NCBI RefSeq assembly: GCF_964204645.1
Contig: NC_134027.1
Span: 11,148,485-11,212,484 of the forward strand
Direction: 5' to 3'
DNA from: Tubulanus polymorphus
Taxonomy: Eukaryota > Nemertea > Palaeonemertea > Tubulaniformes > Tubulanidae
Length of the DNA stretch: 64,000 nucleotides
A model generated the notes under the pieces. It was not told where the DNA came from. It did no database searches and worked only from the letters and a program-made list of their open reading frames with translations. A program made the translations under genes and the position numbers. Position 1 is the first letter of the stretch, and every line of letters starts with the position of its first letter. Shown here one piece after another: positions 41,560-54,000 of the stretch.

Positions 41560-42429
41560 TTTTCACAATATCAACAGTCCACAGGTCGGTCACTATCAGG
41601 CGCTGATTGAACAAGGCTACCGCCAAGACGTTTTCAAATCAGTTCGCGGGAACAAAACATATTAGACCAAAACAACTGTACACCAGCACTAATACATATA
41701 AAGGCCTATCATCCTGGTGTAACACCACCAAAATTACATATCATGAAATATTCATTCTCAAGTATTGTTAACTTCCCTATCATAAATCATACTTTTGAGT
41801 ATCATTAACTTCCCTATCATACGTAAATCATTTCACAAAAATTCAGTTCTCTCGAAAATCGAGACTTTTATCCAAATTAGAGATACCAATCATAACTTCA
41901 CGACTTCCTGGTCCAGAGTCTTGGGAGAGCCTTGTACAGTCTTGCAGAGTTCTGAACAGGCTCACTTTCTGTTGGGTTACTTTGGGTTGGATGATGTTAC
42001 TTTCGTTCTTGAAAGAGTATTGTTGAAACTGCAACTAACCACCTGACTGCAGTTTAAGGCTGGTTTTCACGAGCGGTTTCCAGCTAGCTTTTTCCAGCTC
42101 GGGTCAATTTTTCGGTGTTTTCACGAGTGGTTTCCTGCGGCAGTTGGGATAACTAGCTGGAAAGCGCTCTTTAGTTGATATTCAATTTCCCCAAACGTGA
42201 CGTGCAGTGATATTATTTCATCGTAAATTTCATTTAGATTCTTACCAAACTTGAATGTGAAAATTTGATTAATTCAAAAGCATACAAACGAAAATGAGCA
42301 AATCAATGCTTTAATAACACAACGGGCGTATATGTATATGTGTAATTCTTTCTGAATCGCTTTTGAATACAAGATTCTGTTGTGTGTGATTGTGGCACTG
42401 TATTCAAATCTGCGTCAACGGAGGCAACT
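41560..42429. other. Divergent spacer between nucleotidase and GPCR 3
   Basis: An 870-bp region between two start codons on opposite strands, which must hold both promoters. It contains a direct repeat 'ttcacgagcggtttccagct' / 'ttcacgagtggtttcctgcg' around 42066-42140 and two copies of 'gttaacttccctatcata' (41767 and 41805). No other gene is seen. Confidence 0.65.
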
Positions 42430-43401
42430 ATGAATTATTCGCGATGCCCAATTGACGAACTTAACGTATTCAAACACTACGTGGTAGTTTACGGTATCGG
42501 TACGATCTGTGTTTTGGGTATTTGTTTGAACATCTTCGGAATTTTCGTATTTCGAAAAATGACCGAGAGCGGGCAAGCTATTTATCTGCTCACAATGTTG
42601 GCAATAGCCGACACAGTGTATCTGATAAATATATTTCTCGATAGTCCAGTTCGTCGACTTATTTTCCAAGCAATTTACGGCGATGACGTATTTCGTATCC
42701 GAGATTACGGCGTCTTTCCGATGTGGAACTGGCTCCGTATGGCCGGCTACAAGTCGACGGTGACCATTCGTAATTGGTTGGTCGTTCTGTCGGCGGTTGT
42801 TCGGTGTTCGCACGTTCTATTCCCGTTCTGGTCTCGTCGACACGTCGGTCGAAAGTTCGTCAATTTTAGCGTATCGATAATCGTGATCGTATCGGCGGGG
42901 ATTTATATTCCTCGTTATTTCGGTGGTCGCATTATCCCGTTTAAATGTTTAAAAACTTCGTCGTTGAGTCCGACTTATCTTAAATTTGCGAAAGGTAAAA
43001 AGATGGATTTGAGCTCCACCTGGATATATTTGATAGTAACAATTAACACGCCGATGATAATTCTGATGCTGGCGAACACGATTTTGCTGTGGTCCATCGG
43101 CCGTTCTATGAAAAATAGGAAATCTATGGCATCGTCATCGAATAGGGGAACGATTGCTAACGCGAAAGCCACACAACTCGTCATCATAGCTACAGTTATT
43201 TACCTAGTATGCGAATCACCGACGATCATCTCGAGAATATTCAACTATGTCATTACCTACGAAACCACACCGTCGATGTGGAAAATGTTTGTCCTCTTGG
43301 ACAATTTGACTCCAATCGATTCAGCGATTAATTTCATCATTAATATAATCGCGAGTAGAAGCTTCCGAGAAACTGCGCATACGATGCTATTTGCCAAGTA
43401 A
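42430..43401 (+). CDS. Intronless class A GPCR, copy 3 (diverged)
   Basis: A single exon, 323 aa from the first ATG at 42430. The frame is open 16 codons further upstream without an ATG. Seven membrane segments are present. Asn34 (1.50) and Asp61 (2.50) are conserved. The DRY position reads VRC (Arg125), and TM7 reads PIDSAINFIINII instead of NPxxY. It shares the RNW motif at 3.39-3.41 (residues 114-116), lacks Cys3.25, and keeps one N-terminal Cys (Cys6) and one ECL2 Cys (Cys173), as in the other two receptors of this window. It is a more distant member of the same local set. TM6 VCES corresponds to TCES in the 34118 copy. The C-terminal tail is very short. The ligand is unknown. Confidence 0.9.
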   Translation: MNYSRCPIDELNVFKHYVVVYGIGTICVLGICLNIFGIFVFRKMTESGQAIYLLTMLAIADTVYLINIFLDSPVRRLIFQAIYGDDVFRIRDYGVFPMWNWLRMAGYKSTVTIRNWLVVLSAVVRCSHVLFPFWSRRHVGRKFVNFSVSIIVIVSAGIYIPRYFGGRIIPFKCLKTSSLSPTYLKFAKGKKMDLSSTWIYLIVTINTPMIILMLANTILLWSIGRSMKNRKSMASSSNRGTIANAKATQLVIIATVIYLVCESPTIISRIFNYVITYETTPSMWKMFVLLDNLTPIDSAINFIINIIASRSFRETAHTMLFAK

Positions 43402-44211
43402 TAGAATGTTGATAGTGTTTTTGTTCCGGATATTGAGATTAATTCTGCAGAATGAATATATAATATGCGCGTATCCATTATCTGGGCCGTACGCAACACT
43501 TTCTGGTGCTAAGTGGAACTAACTTCTGCGCTCGCGGCACAACTGTCATGCCGCGAGGGCCGAAAGCGCGAAGCCATAGCATTCCCCAGAAAACATTTTC
43601 AATCAAGGTACTCTAAGGTGCATTCTGAGGTCTTTTCGGCTAGTTTTCTTTTCTGACATCTTCCATGAATACGGCGACAGAATCTGAAAAACTTTTATAA
43701 TCGAATCTGACGATTCAATTTAATTCTTTATCAATTATCAGTTTTAAAACAGTTTATTGTCAAAACCACAGAATACTAACCACATGAAATCTACGAAATA
43801 TATACAACACAACCCTCTTACTTCGGTAAGTTAATAAGAGTACATCCATAAAAAAATATCAAGTAAAATTTTTCGAGGACAGGAAATCAAGCGGTGCTCG
43901 GAACTTTGCGGTTAGATGTGTTTGGTTTGCACCCCCTGTATACGATCCTGCATATGTCTCCTGGAACCTGATAATTATTCTGCATCTTATCTTAATTGGT
44001 TGATAATGTATTTATTAAGGATTTGTCGGTGAATTGCTGATCATTTACATGGTTATCTCTGTCACCCTGATATAAGTCAAATATTTCATAATCATATATA
44101 TCTGCAATTTCATATCGAATGGTTCATAATATTTCATATATCTTACTATATGAAATGCTTAATAATAATAATAATAATAATACTAATAATTTAGATAAAT
44201 GGATATAGTAT

Positions 44212-44249
<38 letters not shown>

Positions 44250-45009
44250 TAATATATATCTTTATTAACGTGTCATCTCGATACACAAGCCAGCCTATAA
44301 TAAGGCTTACAAGACACATATGTGCTTTAATCGTAATCAACATGTGACATTACTCAATATGTTTTCATAGTAATTAGCTCTAGTCAGTGCTCATCAATAA
44401 TTAATTAATGTCTCTCAAATATGTCACCAGGTGTTAGTTTGTGAGTCCGCCGGTTTCATCTCCCAATGAACCGGGCACATTTGTATTCTGCAATCATCTG
44501 AAAATCCATTAAACAGGGCCATTGAGTGAAACAGCTATCACAAATGTATAGGCTATATATCAGCAAATTAGTTGGAAAATCTCTCGAAGTTTTGAACTCA
44601 TAATACTATCCAGAAGCTCAAGATAGGTAAATTTGTGTAGAATGGAGAAATCATCTTATATCATAGACCGAATAAGCTTAGAGAAAGAGCACACACATTT
44701 ACTCTACATACTTACCCCATGTAAACATCACATTCTAACAACATGCAGGGTACAGTCTGGCCCGTGCAGGTTCGAGCATTTGTCCATTTGTCAAGGAACG
44801 GCGAATAAAGTTGATTTGGATTTATTTGCAAAAAGGAAGCAAGCCTGCGTGTGTTGGTTGTGAAATAATCCCCACCTAGCTGTCATTGTCAACCCGGAAG
44901 TAAATAGACTATTTCGATATTTCGATCAATCATTTTCAAATTTTTTGGCTCGGCCTGAGGTCGGCATTTCCAATTTGTACCCGCAAAATTGCAATCCTCT
45001 CATCCATGC
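43402..45009. other. GPCR 3 to C12orf56-like gene spacer
   Basis: AT-rich, with an (AAT)n tract at 44158-44190 and a (TA)n tract at 44213-44248. No coding sequence with recognisable similarity was seen. The final few hundred bases should include the promoter of the gene beginning at 45010. Confidence 0.6.
44158..44248. repeat. (AAT)n and (TA)n microsatellites
   Basis: Two adjacent simple repeats, AAT units at 44158-44190 and TA units at 44213-44248. Confidence 0.95.
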
Positions 45010-48000
45010 ATGGATCGTAATGGAACGGAAAGTATCAGCAAGCGAAATAACAGTAAATTCGACACATTTCTGCGGCGTAAACTCGACAACGAAACGTTCG
45101 AAAGAATTCGTTATTACGAAGCCTGCGTTGTGTGCAGCGAATGGGAAGATAAACAATTTAAATATGTGGTGTTGGGACACGAATGGCTGTACCTGACCGA
45201 AAATCCACCCAGATCCATCAGAGATGCCGTGCATTTGAAAGACATCATTTCTATAGATTTGGTAAGTTGTAATTACCTCTGTTCTATATTTTATTTTACT
45301 GTTTCTAATTAGCGTAATGTTTGTTTTCAAAGGGTTCTCCCCTCTCTGAGTACAGCCTTGTTTGGCTTGGGATGAATTCTTGACACACTTCTGTATATTA
45401 ATGACTGATTTATATTTGTGTATTTGTATTCTGTGTACTGGTCTTTGGTGTCTAAATAAACTTCAATGCAATAAAGGAAAAAAATAGAATGTCAGCTCCG
45501 TTTTAGACATCAACTTTTTAATTATAGCCTCACTAGATCATACTTTTCGACACCGGATCATGCAAATCAAAATATTTTACGTACTATGTAGGCCTAGCAA
45601 ATGATACCCTGCTGATTTCGCCGATTAGGCCTAATCTAGAACAAACTGATATGATCAAATTAACCAGGTTTGACCGTAGTAATCGTAATAGTGAAGATAT
45701 TAAAATTTGTATGTCCATATCGAATTCTAATTTAGGTGACCACTCTTGCTATTTTAGGAAAAAATACAGCTTGTTCCCCTCCACTGGTTTGCATTCATTA
45801 TCCAAAGTCAAAAACGAGTACGGCATTTAGACAAACATTCTAGGTCTTAAATATCTTACTTATCTGGTTATTGCTTTCAATACCTAATACCTACTGATTA
45901 TGTTTGGAAAAATACCTATCCGGTCTATCTGATAAAATCTGGTATCTTGTCAACAATTTTTCGAAAATAAGAAAGGAAAAATTTAAACGATATATTTAAG
46001 TGGTCATGATAGGCTATAGGCCTAAATCTGGAAAATTAGGCCCATAGAAATTTATATAGAATGAATTGTTATCGAATAGATATCTTCATTCCAGACACTA
46101 GTGGGACAATAGCTAATAGAAACTTAGTTGAGAGAGGCTTTTGAATTTGCAGCGCCCGCACTGCTGAATGGGTTCTGCCTAGTCAAATAAGATCTAATTA
46201 GGCACCGGCCAAATTTGACTTGAGCCTGACCCGTGCCAATTGTCTCCGTGTGATCGCCGCTTCAGAGGATAGGAAAAGATTTCGTTTTTTGTCAGAATTA
46301 GTCAAAAGTCAGAGCTGACCATGTTTGAGTAAGGTGAGGTCTACTGGAATAGAATTTCCACTGTTAACAAGAAAATTAATTTAGTTTTCACTATACAGCT
46401 TCTCTCCGCTCTTTTGCGATAGCATTATCTCCATTGTGTTATCATTTTTCGTGCTGAATGTGAGTGTTTTATTAATGTGAGTATTATATCTTGTATTGAT
46501 TGAAATATGATTAAGTAAGTGTCCGATCTGTTCATTTTGGAAGAGCTGTCCTCGGGGTTTATTTTGCAACAAATAGTTTGTTCCAACACGTCAAAGAAGA
46601 ATTTTGTTCCTTTTGTTGTGAAGTTTTTTGAATTACCATGTTCGTGGTCACAGCTGGGACATTTTTTTCTGCGTTTCAGATTGGGACATATTTTCCTAGG
46701 ACGTAATTTATTTTTCAAAAATTTTAGGAAAAGCAATTGCCTGTAGTAGAAACAAAATACTAGGCTAGTGATTTATAGAGTGGAAAATTTTTTTACGACC
46801 AGGAGATTTATTTGACTCGAAATATACAGTCCGTATTAAGTGCCGAACAATTCACGCGTTCTAAAGCAAACGCCATGCAAATCAAAACAATCGAAAAACC
46901 TGATTGAATAAATGTCCCGAACTGGAATTCTTCAAAGGATAGTGGTTTCTATAAATAGTAATGTGTATAGTGATTTTATAGGCTCATTGCCTACAGGTGA
47001 ATCAGCGTAGAATGTAGGCTAGTCCTATTCGGGGGTCAATTACCTCGGAATATTTTGAAAGTGTCTTTAATCGGATTATCCAATAATTAGTTTAGCTTCT
47101 TACGCGAGAATTTATTCCGCGCGCAGTTCGAAGCATTCGACAGGCCTATACCCCTTCTTTAATTAAACTCGCAGGAGGCCATCATCGATCCGATTTCAGT
47201 GAAACCTAAGTACGAAGTTCATATATATGTAATCATTATCGTATAGTTTCTGGTTACGGTATTTGAAGAAGTTAATCATAATTTCACAGCGGTACAACGT
47301 GCCACTGCCTCTGACCGATATGTGCTAATCATTGCGGTATTGTCAGGTATTGTGTCGGAGAATTGTTCCAGTTCAGACGTGTTGTTGTCATCGGCGGTCT
47401 CTCGTCTCCACGGACGACACCTATTCCGATCGCCGTGGTGACAGATACGATTCCCGTGTCTGATCATAGATATATCGGAATTTTAAAAGCTATTCGCGCA
47501 CCACACTCCCTGTAGGCTATAGGCCTTTACGCCCACTGTCTAGACAATGTATCTATATTAATATTAATATCGATTATGTGAGGCTTATTATTCTATCCAA
47601 ACAATTACGAAAAGGTTCTATGGACATTCGTTGAAGAAGAATTCTATCAACACAATATCACATCATTTGCATCAGCCATGTTTTTAATTAACAACTCATA
47701 GAAAGGATGGGCGTATAAATGTCAACATTGACAAACATGATTTTGCTAGTTTGTATGAATGTTTACAGTGAATATTTGTGGAAAGTTCAAAATGCTAAAA
47801 CAACGTCCACTGAAAAGAAAAGAAAATATGATTACTTGTGGTTTTCACCAAAGTATCTGACTTGACTATCTGATTATAATCAGATACTTGTGTGAAAACC
47901 AAAATACAACTGCAAGCTATCGTTTTGCAGATAACCAAATTGATTTTACTGTAATTTCCAATAATCTAGAACTATCTTGCATCTGATGTCATCTAGTACA

Positions 48001-51000
48001 GACTATCATGTCCGTTGTTAACATATTGTTTAGATTGCCTAGGTCTTAGCTCTTTTTTTTTTATAAATTACAGATTCGCTTTTCAATTTCAATTATTCAG
48101 ATGGTATATTCAACTGTGCATTCAATATGTAAAATCTAGTTTACATAAGAGCATCATGTCCAATCTTAAAAAATTTTCATGTTTGCCAAATCATCTGCAT
48201 ATTTCCTTCTCTCTGGCATTTTACCTATGGTACGATTTTTCCTCTGGCATTTCTACCACTTTTACTGGCATTATTACCTATGGCATTTTTACCTCTGGCA
48301 TTGGTACTAGATTCCCTTTCTGTTACGCACTTGACTTTCGCGTTAAAATCCCATATTCTTCAAAATAGATAAAATCCCCTGCCAGTTGAATGGAGTGCAA
48401 ATAGAAACAATTTTTAGGTTGAATTGTTTCTGCATTATCCATTTTTTTCATGTAGGTGGACTTGCTTTTGGCATTTCAAATAAGAATGCCCGTTGTGGAA
48501 ACTTTGTTCCTTGTTTGTTTACCATAGCAGCAGTAATTTTCGACAATTTTTTTTGAATTAACATTTCTCGTTGCAGAAAAATGACTTCCCCGACTTTTTG
48601 TTGGGCGAAAATAAGAATAATACTCTCCACGTCGTCGTCAAATACAAATCGACGAATGCGAAATTACGAAAACCGCCGAAGAAAGACGCCCAATGCGGCA
48701 ACAACGCCGACTACGGCTTGGAACGCGCCAGTGCGACAACGACGTCATTGATGCTGCCGGCTCTCGGCGTCGGGTCGCTGTCGCCGATTCTGAAACAGAA
48801 GCATTTATCAGCATCCTCCGTTGAACAACAACAAAAACGTAGTTCCGATCAACATCGCCGGTCAGAAAGCTGGAATGACGAGTCATATCTGAAATTGTCG
48901 TCGAGCAGCCTTAGCTTCGACGATTCCTCCTCCGATGATGACGAACCGAGATTGTCTCGTTCGGTCGGCAACGACGGAGACGGCTCGCCGCGAGCGGGCG
49001 CGGCCGCGAATCGGAAACTGCAATCGTTGAAACATCTGAAATTGCCGGACGGGTTTGCCACGCCGCCGGCTAGTCCCGGTAGTCGCCGGCGAAAACCGGT
49101 CGTCAAAACGAAATTGTCCGTTCCGAATATAAAACTGAATCAGGGTAAATCGCTGGAGGATCTGACGGCGGCGGCCGCGAAATCCGAATCGTCGATTCAT
49201 CATTCGAAAAGTGAAGCGTTCCTTTCTCCGAGGTCGGACTACGATTCGTCGTATCATCGCGCTAGTTTCGATGATAGTAAGAGGTAATTTTCATGGTATC
49301 CTCCCCTGGATCATATATCATTCAAGGATTACAAGATGGATCCCTCCCAACAGTTACTATTCAGGGGCCAGTTGCTCAAAAGTTGGTTATAGATAACCCG
49401 GCGGACAAATAACTTAGTAACAATAATGAACTTTTGACTATCCTATGTCGACTATCCACTGGTTAACTCTAACCGACTTTTGAGCAACTGGCCCCAGGAT
49501 GGCCACTGACCTTGAAAACCTGGAAAACTCAGGAAATAAGAAAACTGTTTTGAAAAAAAATCAAGGAAATCAGGGAATTCGACAAATTAAACCAAAATCC
49601 TGGAAAATTCGAATAAAACTACTGACCATTTGTTTCTTTATCAATACGTGATTCATTGAAAAATGTTTAAATTGTAACATTTCAAACCTAGAAATCTGTC
49701 TGATTCACTCTGGGAATTTTGTGTAATCACACGGAAAAATCAAGGAAAATTCAGGGGATTTGTAAATGTGCGGAAAAGTGGTAACCCTGTTTGCACAAAA
49801 CCTGGAACACCCCCAATTAATAAACATGGTCAGTATCCACGACATGAGTAGATAGATTAGATGCCTTCTGGTGCATTTTGAGCACTTTTTGCTAAAAATC
49901 AAAAGATGATCATGACAGATTTTGTGTCAAAATGTTGACTGATGTATCTTTACATTGACATGATCGACTATGTTTTTGAATTGTTTGGTCGGCTAAAAAA
50001 GGGGGCACTGGCCACCGATTTTGACGGCCGATGTTTGAAAATTTTGATTGAAGATTTTTTTTATACTTCCGTATCTATTTGTAGCCATTGTTCGACTGAT
50101 TCTCAGCATTCTTATCGAGGAGGTGTTCCCGACATTCCGGAGATTTATAAGCCAGACGGGGAAGAAATCCACGATGAATTGTGTCTGCATCTTTACATGC
50201 TCAATCGCAATTCACCGATTCTTAATTTCACTCGCAGTGCTTGGAACAACTATATCATTGTAAGTATAGTTGATTACAACTTGTTTGCGCGGACATTATG
50301 GATTATCAATAATCTATAATCTATGTTTTATTTCCACTGCCCGTATGTACATGTACTCAGAAAACTGATTGAGCTATGGCAGGGTTCCTACAACTCCTTA
50401 TGAATGGAAAATGCTTTTAAATTGCTTTAAACTCCTTTGATTTCAGCAGAATTCCCAAGACTCCTTTAAAACTCCTTTTTTAGGATTTTTAGAAGTAGGC
50501 AATAAGAAATTCTTTATGAGACTACACCTAGATTGGTACGGTTAGGATCGGGATATTATCTATCCAATTAGACAGTTAGCCAATAAGAAAAAGTAGAGTA
50601 AAGGATATAAATTTGCTAACAAAATCATCGAATTAATAATACTTGACCGAGATGAACAGTACCGAATTTAGGAGTTTGCTGTAAAGGAAATAAAGTGATG
50701 CAGGCACTTCCTTGAAATTTGGAATTTTTTCCTTTGAAAATCCTTGAAAACTCCTTATATCCAGGAATGACCGATCTGTAGGGACCCTGCATGGGATCAT
50801 GGACGTATAAACTGAAGTATAAACTCAAATTGATACGTACATGATGGGTTCCAACATCAGTGCAAAAAATTGAATAAGTACGGAGTAATGGACATATAAG
50901 TAAAGGCTGTCATACTCTTTCCTGATTTTGCCAGTCCAATTCGTTAGTGTCGGGCTAGTGATTCAACTGCACTTAACAAAATGGGTGCTGGATCCCTACG

Positions 51001-54000
51001 GGACACAGCCTCCATTGGCTTTCCAAGCATCCAGCCATGTATGCATGTAAAATGTTTGTAATCTATCTATCATTTATACTGCATATGTACATGGCGAAAT
51101 AAATATCATTATAAATGGCATGAACTAGGATTAGGAAAGTTGGCAGCAGGCAATTATGTTTGAAATTAATTTTCATACCTGGTTGGACCTCACACTAAAA
51201 TGTCATAAAAAAGATCTTTTCTCAAATTAACTAATTGATTAAGTAGAGAAAACGTTTTGTTTCCAACGAACAAATATTTCCGTATGCATTTCAGAGAGCG
51301 ACGTTAATGCACGATGAAGAATTCGCCGAAAAAGAAGCGTTCAAATCAACTGCCCAAGTGTAAGTAATCCGTGCATTAAAAAAATGTGCCGTTGTCTCCT
51401 TAAATCTTAGGGAAAAAAATGCATGTATAAAATGCTTGATTGTTGTCGGTAATTGCCGTACTACAGAGCTGCCAACTGCTCCCCCTTCTTTTCGGTATTT
51501 CTTACTTTTTTCTTACTATTTTGGCATTAAAAAGATTCTTATGTTTCGATTGGTAATACGAAGGTTGTAACTAAGGGTTTTTACTACCGATCGAGTACCT
51601 AACGATTTGAACATTGAAGATATTTGAATTCTTTCCCGATTTGCAGTATGCCGATACAGATTTGTTACTCTTGCACTTGTGCCGGGTTTGATTTGTTTGA
51701 TGTATGTATAGTATACTACAGAGATCATCACCTAGGATCTTGGTGCTTGATTTGAACATTGAACGTATTTCAATTGTTCCCATTTTTCAGTAGGCCTATG
51801 TTAATTGCAAAACACTGATTTGATTAGTTTGATTTATTGATTGTACTACGGAAACAGGAAATCCATTATTGAGTGGGCTCCAACTGATTGTATATATCGA
51901 TGAAAATGTAACTGCAAAAATTCATCAGACTTTATACTGATAAAACTTGCCGGAGGTTGGCAGCCCTGGTCATACATGATATGACTTAAGAGAAAGGGTT
52001 GTAGGTTGTATGTTTCAATTATAGTTAAGTCCTGCGCCACAGCAATAGATAACACCAAAAATACATAAAGAATTATATATAATACATGCATACTCTATGT
52101 ATTTTTGATATCACACCTGTAGCCTACGATTGATTCGAATATTATTGAACAATGGATGCGTAGATTAAATTGAGCATGAAGTACTGCATCCTCTCTCGGC
52201 GCAGATTCGAACGCGACGGTACGAAACCCTGCCGCTCCATCCCGTTCGCGCAGGTACATGCTCAGCTTAGACGATGTCGTTATTGTATTAGCCAATCAGA
52301 GAAATCCCGTTTATATTTTAACCCGGCAAACTTGCGCCAAACCTGAGCACGTACCTGCGCACCCAGTCTAGTGCGGTAGGGTTTTGTGCCGTGACCGAGT
52401 CTAGCGATGCCATTAGGTTCGATTCCCTGCCGGCGGAGGATGCGAGTAATGTCCCTGTCAACTGCATGTTTTGCATGGTGTATACGGTACATCGTGGTGG
52501 TATGAGTTTTTAAATCGATTCATGTGAACTTTTCGAATCATGTATATATTTAGGAAAAATCGACACAGATCGTTGTCCGGGTGAGTGGCGTATATATTAT
52601 ATATATATATATGTATACATGTATTTACGATGTTGTACGTACGTTAAACATTTCGTTTATTTTTTCTTTTACCCAGTGATTTTTCGGGGAAGTTATTTTT
52701 ACAAGTCCGGGGAAGGTTGTTAGTCCCCCTAATCAAACTACTACCGATTATACGCAGAAGGGGAATGGGCTGCAGTTAGTTACCTGTTGAATGATATTAA
52801 GATCTGCTAATGCTTTAGGATATGTGTATGAAGTTCGTCCGCCTTATCTAATTTTAAAATCGACGGAATGTATGAGGAGGCGATCGGGTAGGGGGCAGCA
52901 GGATCGCGAAGGTTGTTAGTTACCTGTCGAACGATCAAAATTATATGCAGAATTCTTCATTGACGGAATACAACTACAGTTCATCTCTTGATTTTTTTTC
53001 GTTTACGATAAATAAGCTTTATCCAATCTGAAGAAGTGATTCTATTTTGATTTCGAGCATTATTCCATCGAAGAGAAATTGCAAAGTATCTATATTTAAT
53101 CATCAGAGGTTGTGTTGTTTTGATGCGGTCACATCGAGTGACTCTGAGAATATCAAAATTGTTGCATTTCAGAGATATCCGCCGTGTTCTCTGTATGCTA
53201 AAATTTCAAAGGGGCTACGTTATGACATTGTGGCTGCTGAAGTAGCAAGGCTTTCGATCCCCCAAAAAATACAGAAAATTAGGCTTAATTTTCGTGTAAT
53301 CTTCTATTTTTCATATCAGTTTAATGTATTTCAAAGCAATTATCACCAATGATAGAATATTAACATCTACTCTGGTAGGGACAGCAGATTTTTGATGAGG
53401 GGATGGCTGATTTTCAGAGTGGTGGATGTTAAAATGAAAGTGGTGGCCATGCCTCTAAAAACTGTTGTTGTGGACGAAATCTACCAATACTAAATAACAG
53501 GGTCAATCCCTATTTTAAGATTTTAACAAACTGTTGTGGAGAACAGTGATCGGTGGGTGGCCCCAAGTCAACTATGTTTCAGGTTTAAAGTAGGTTCATA
53601 ATAGAACTTTATGTCTGGTTTCCTGCAGTACTTTTACTAGCAGATGGAACATTAATTTTTCTGACATATTTTACATATTTCATTAAAATCGAGCGTTCAT
53701 TTCTATTTCATTTTATGATTTTAACTCGACGTATCTTTTAAGTTAAGTGAGCGTATGAATTATATATATATGATAATTACGATGTATTATGGCATATTTC
53801 GTTCTTTCATTGGTTACCATTTCGTTTGTCAGGGGCGGATCCAAGGGCAGGTTGCAAAGGGTGCGCGTCCGCTTAAGCTTAAAGTTTCCTAAAATGATGT
53901 TTTTTGATCAGCTTTCTTTCGGAGTGCCCTTTTAGTTATAGTAAATGCCCTTTTTTGGGGGACGCACCCTCTCTGAATCAGGCCTTAGATCCGCTCCGTT

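Larger units (their letters stand above)
45262..48576. other. First intron of the C12orf56-like gene
   Basis: Mostly AT-rich without conserved exons. It holds the family G fragment, a GC-richer patch at 47270-47470 (possible promoter or unassigned exon, no supported frame), a small hairpin around 47830-47905 (gtggttttcac ... gtgtgaaaaccaaaa) and the tandem tract at 48209-48305. Confidence 0.6.

Noticed and set aside
48883-49257. Minus-strand 124-aa frame opposite exon 2 of the C12orf56-like gene
   Set aside because: Mirror frame of a Ser/Arg-rich coding exon with GC-rich codons; the plus-strand exon fits splice phase on both sides.
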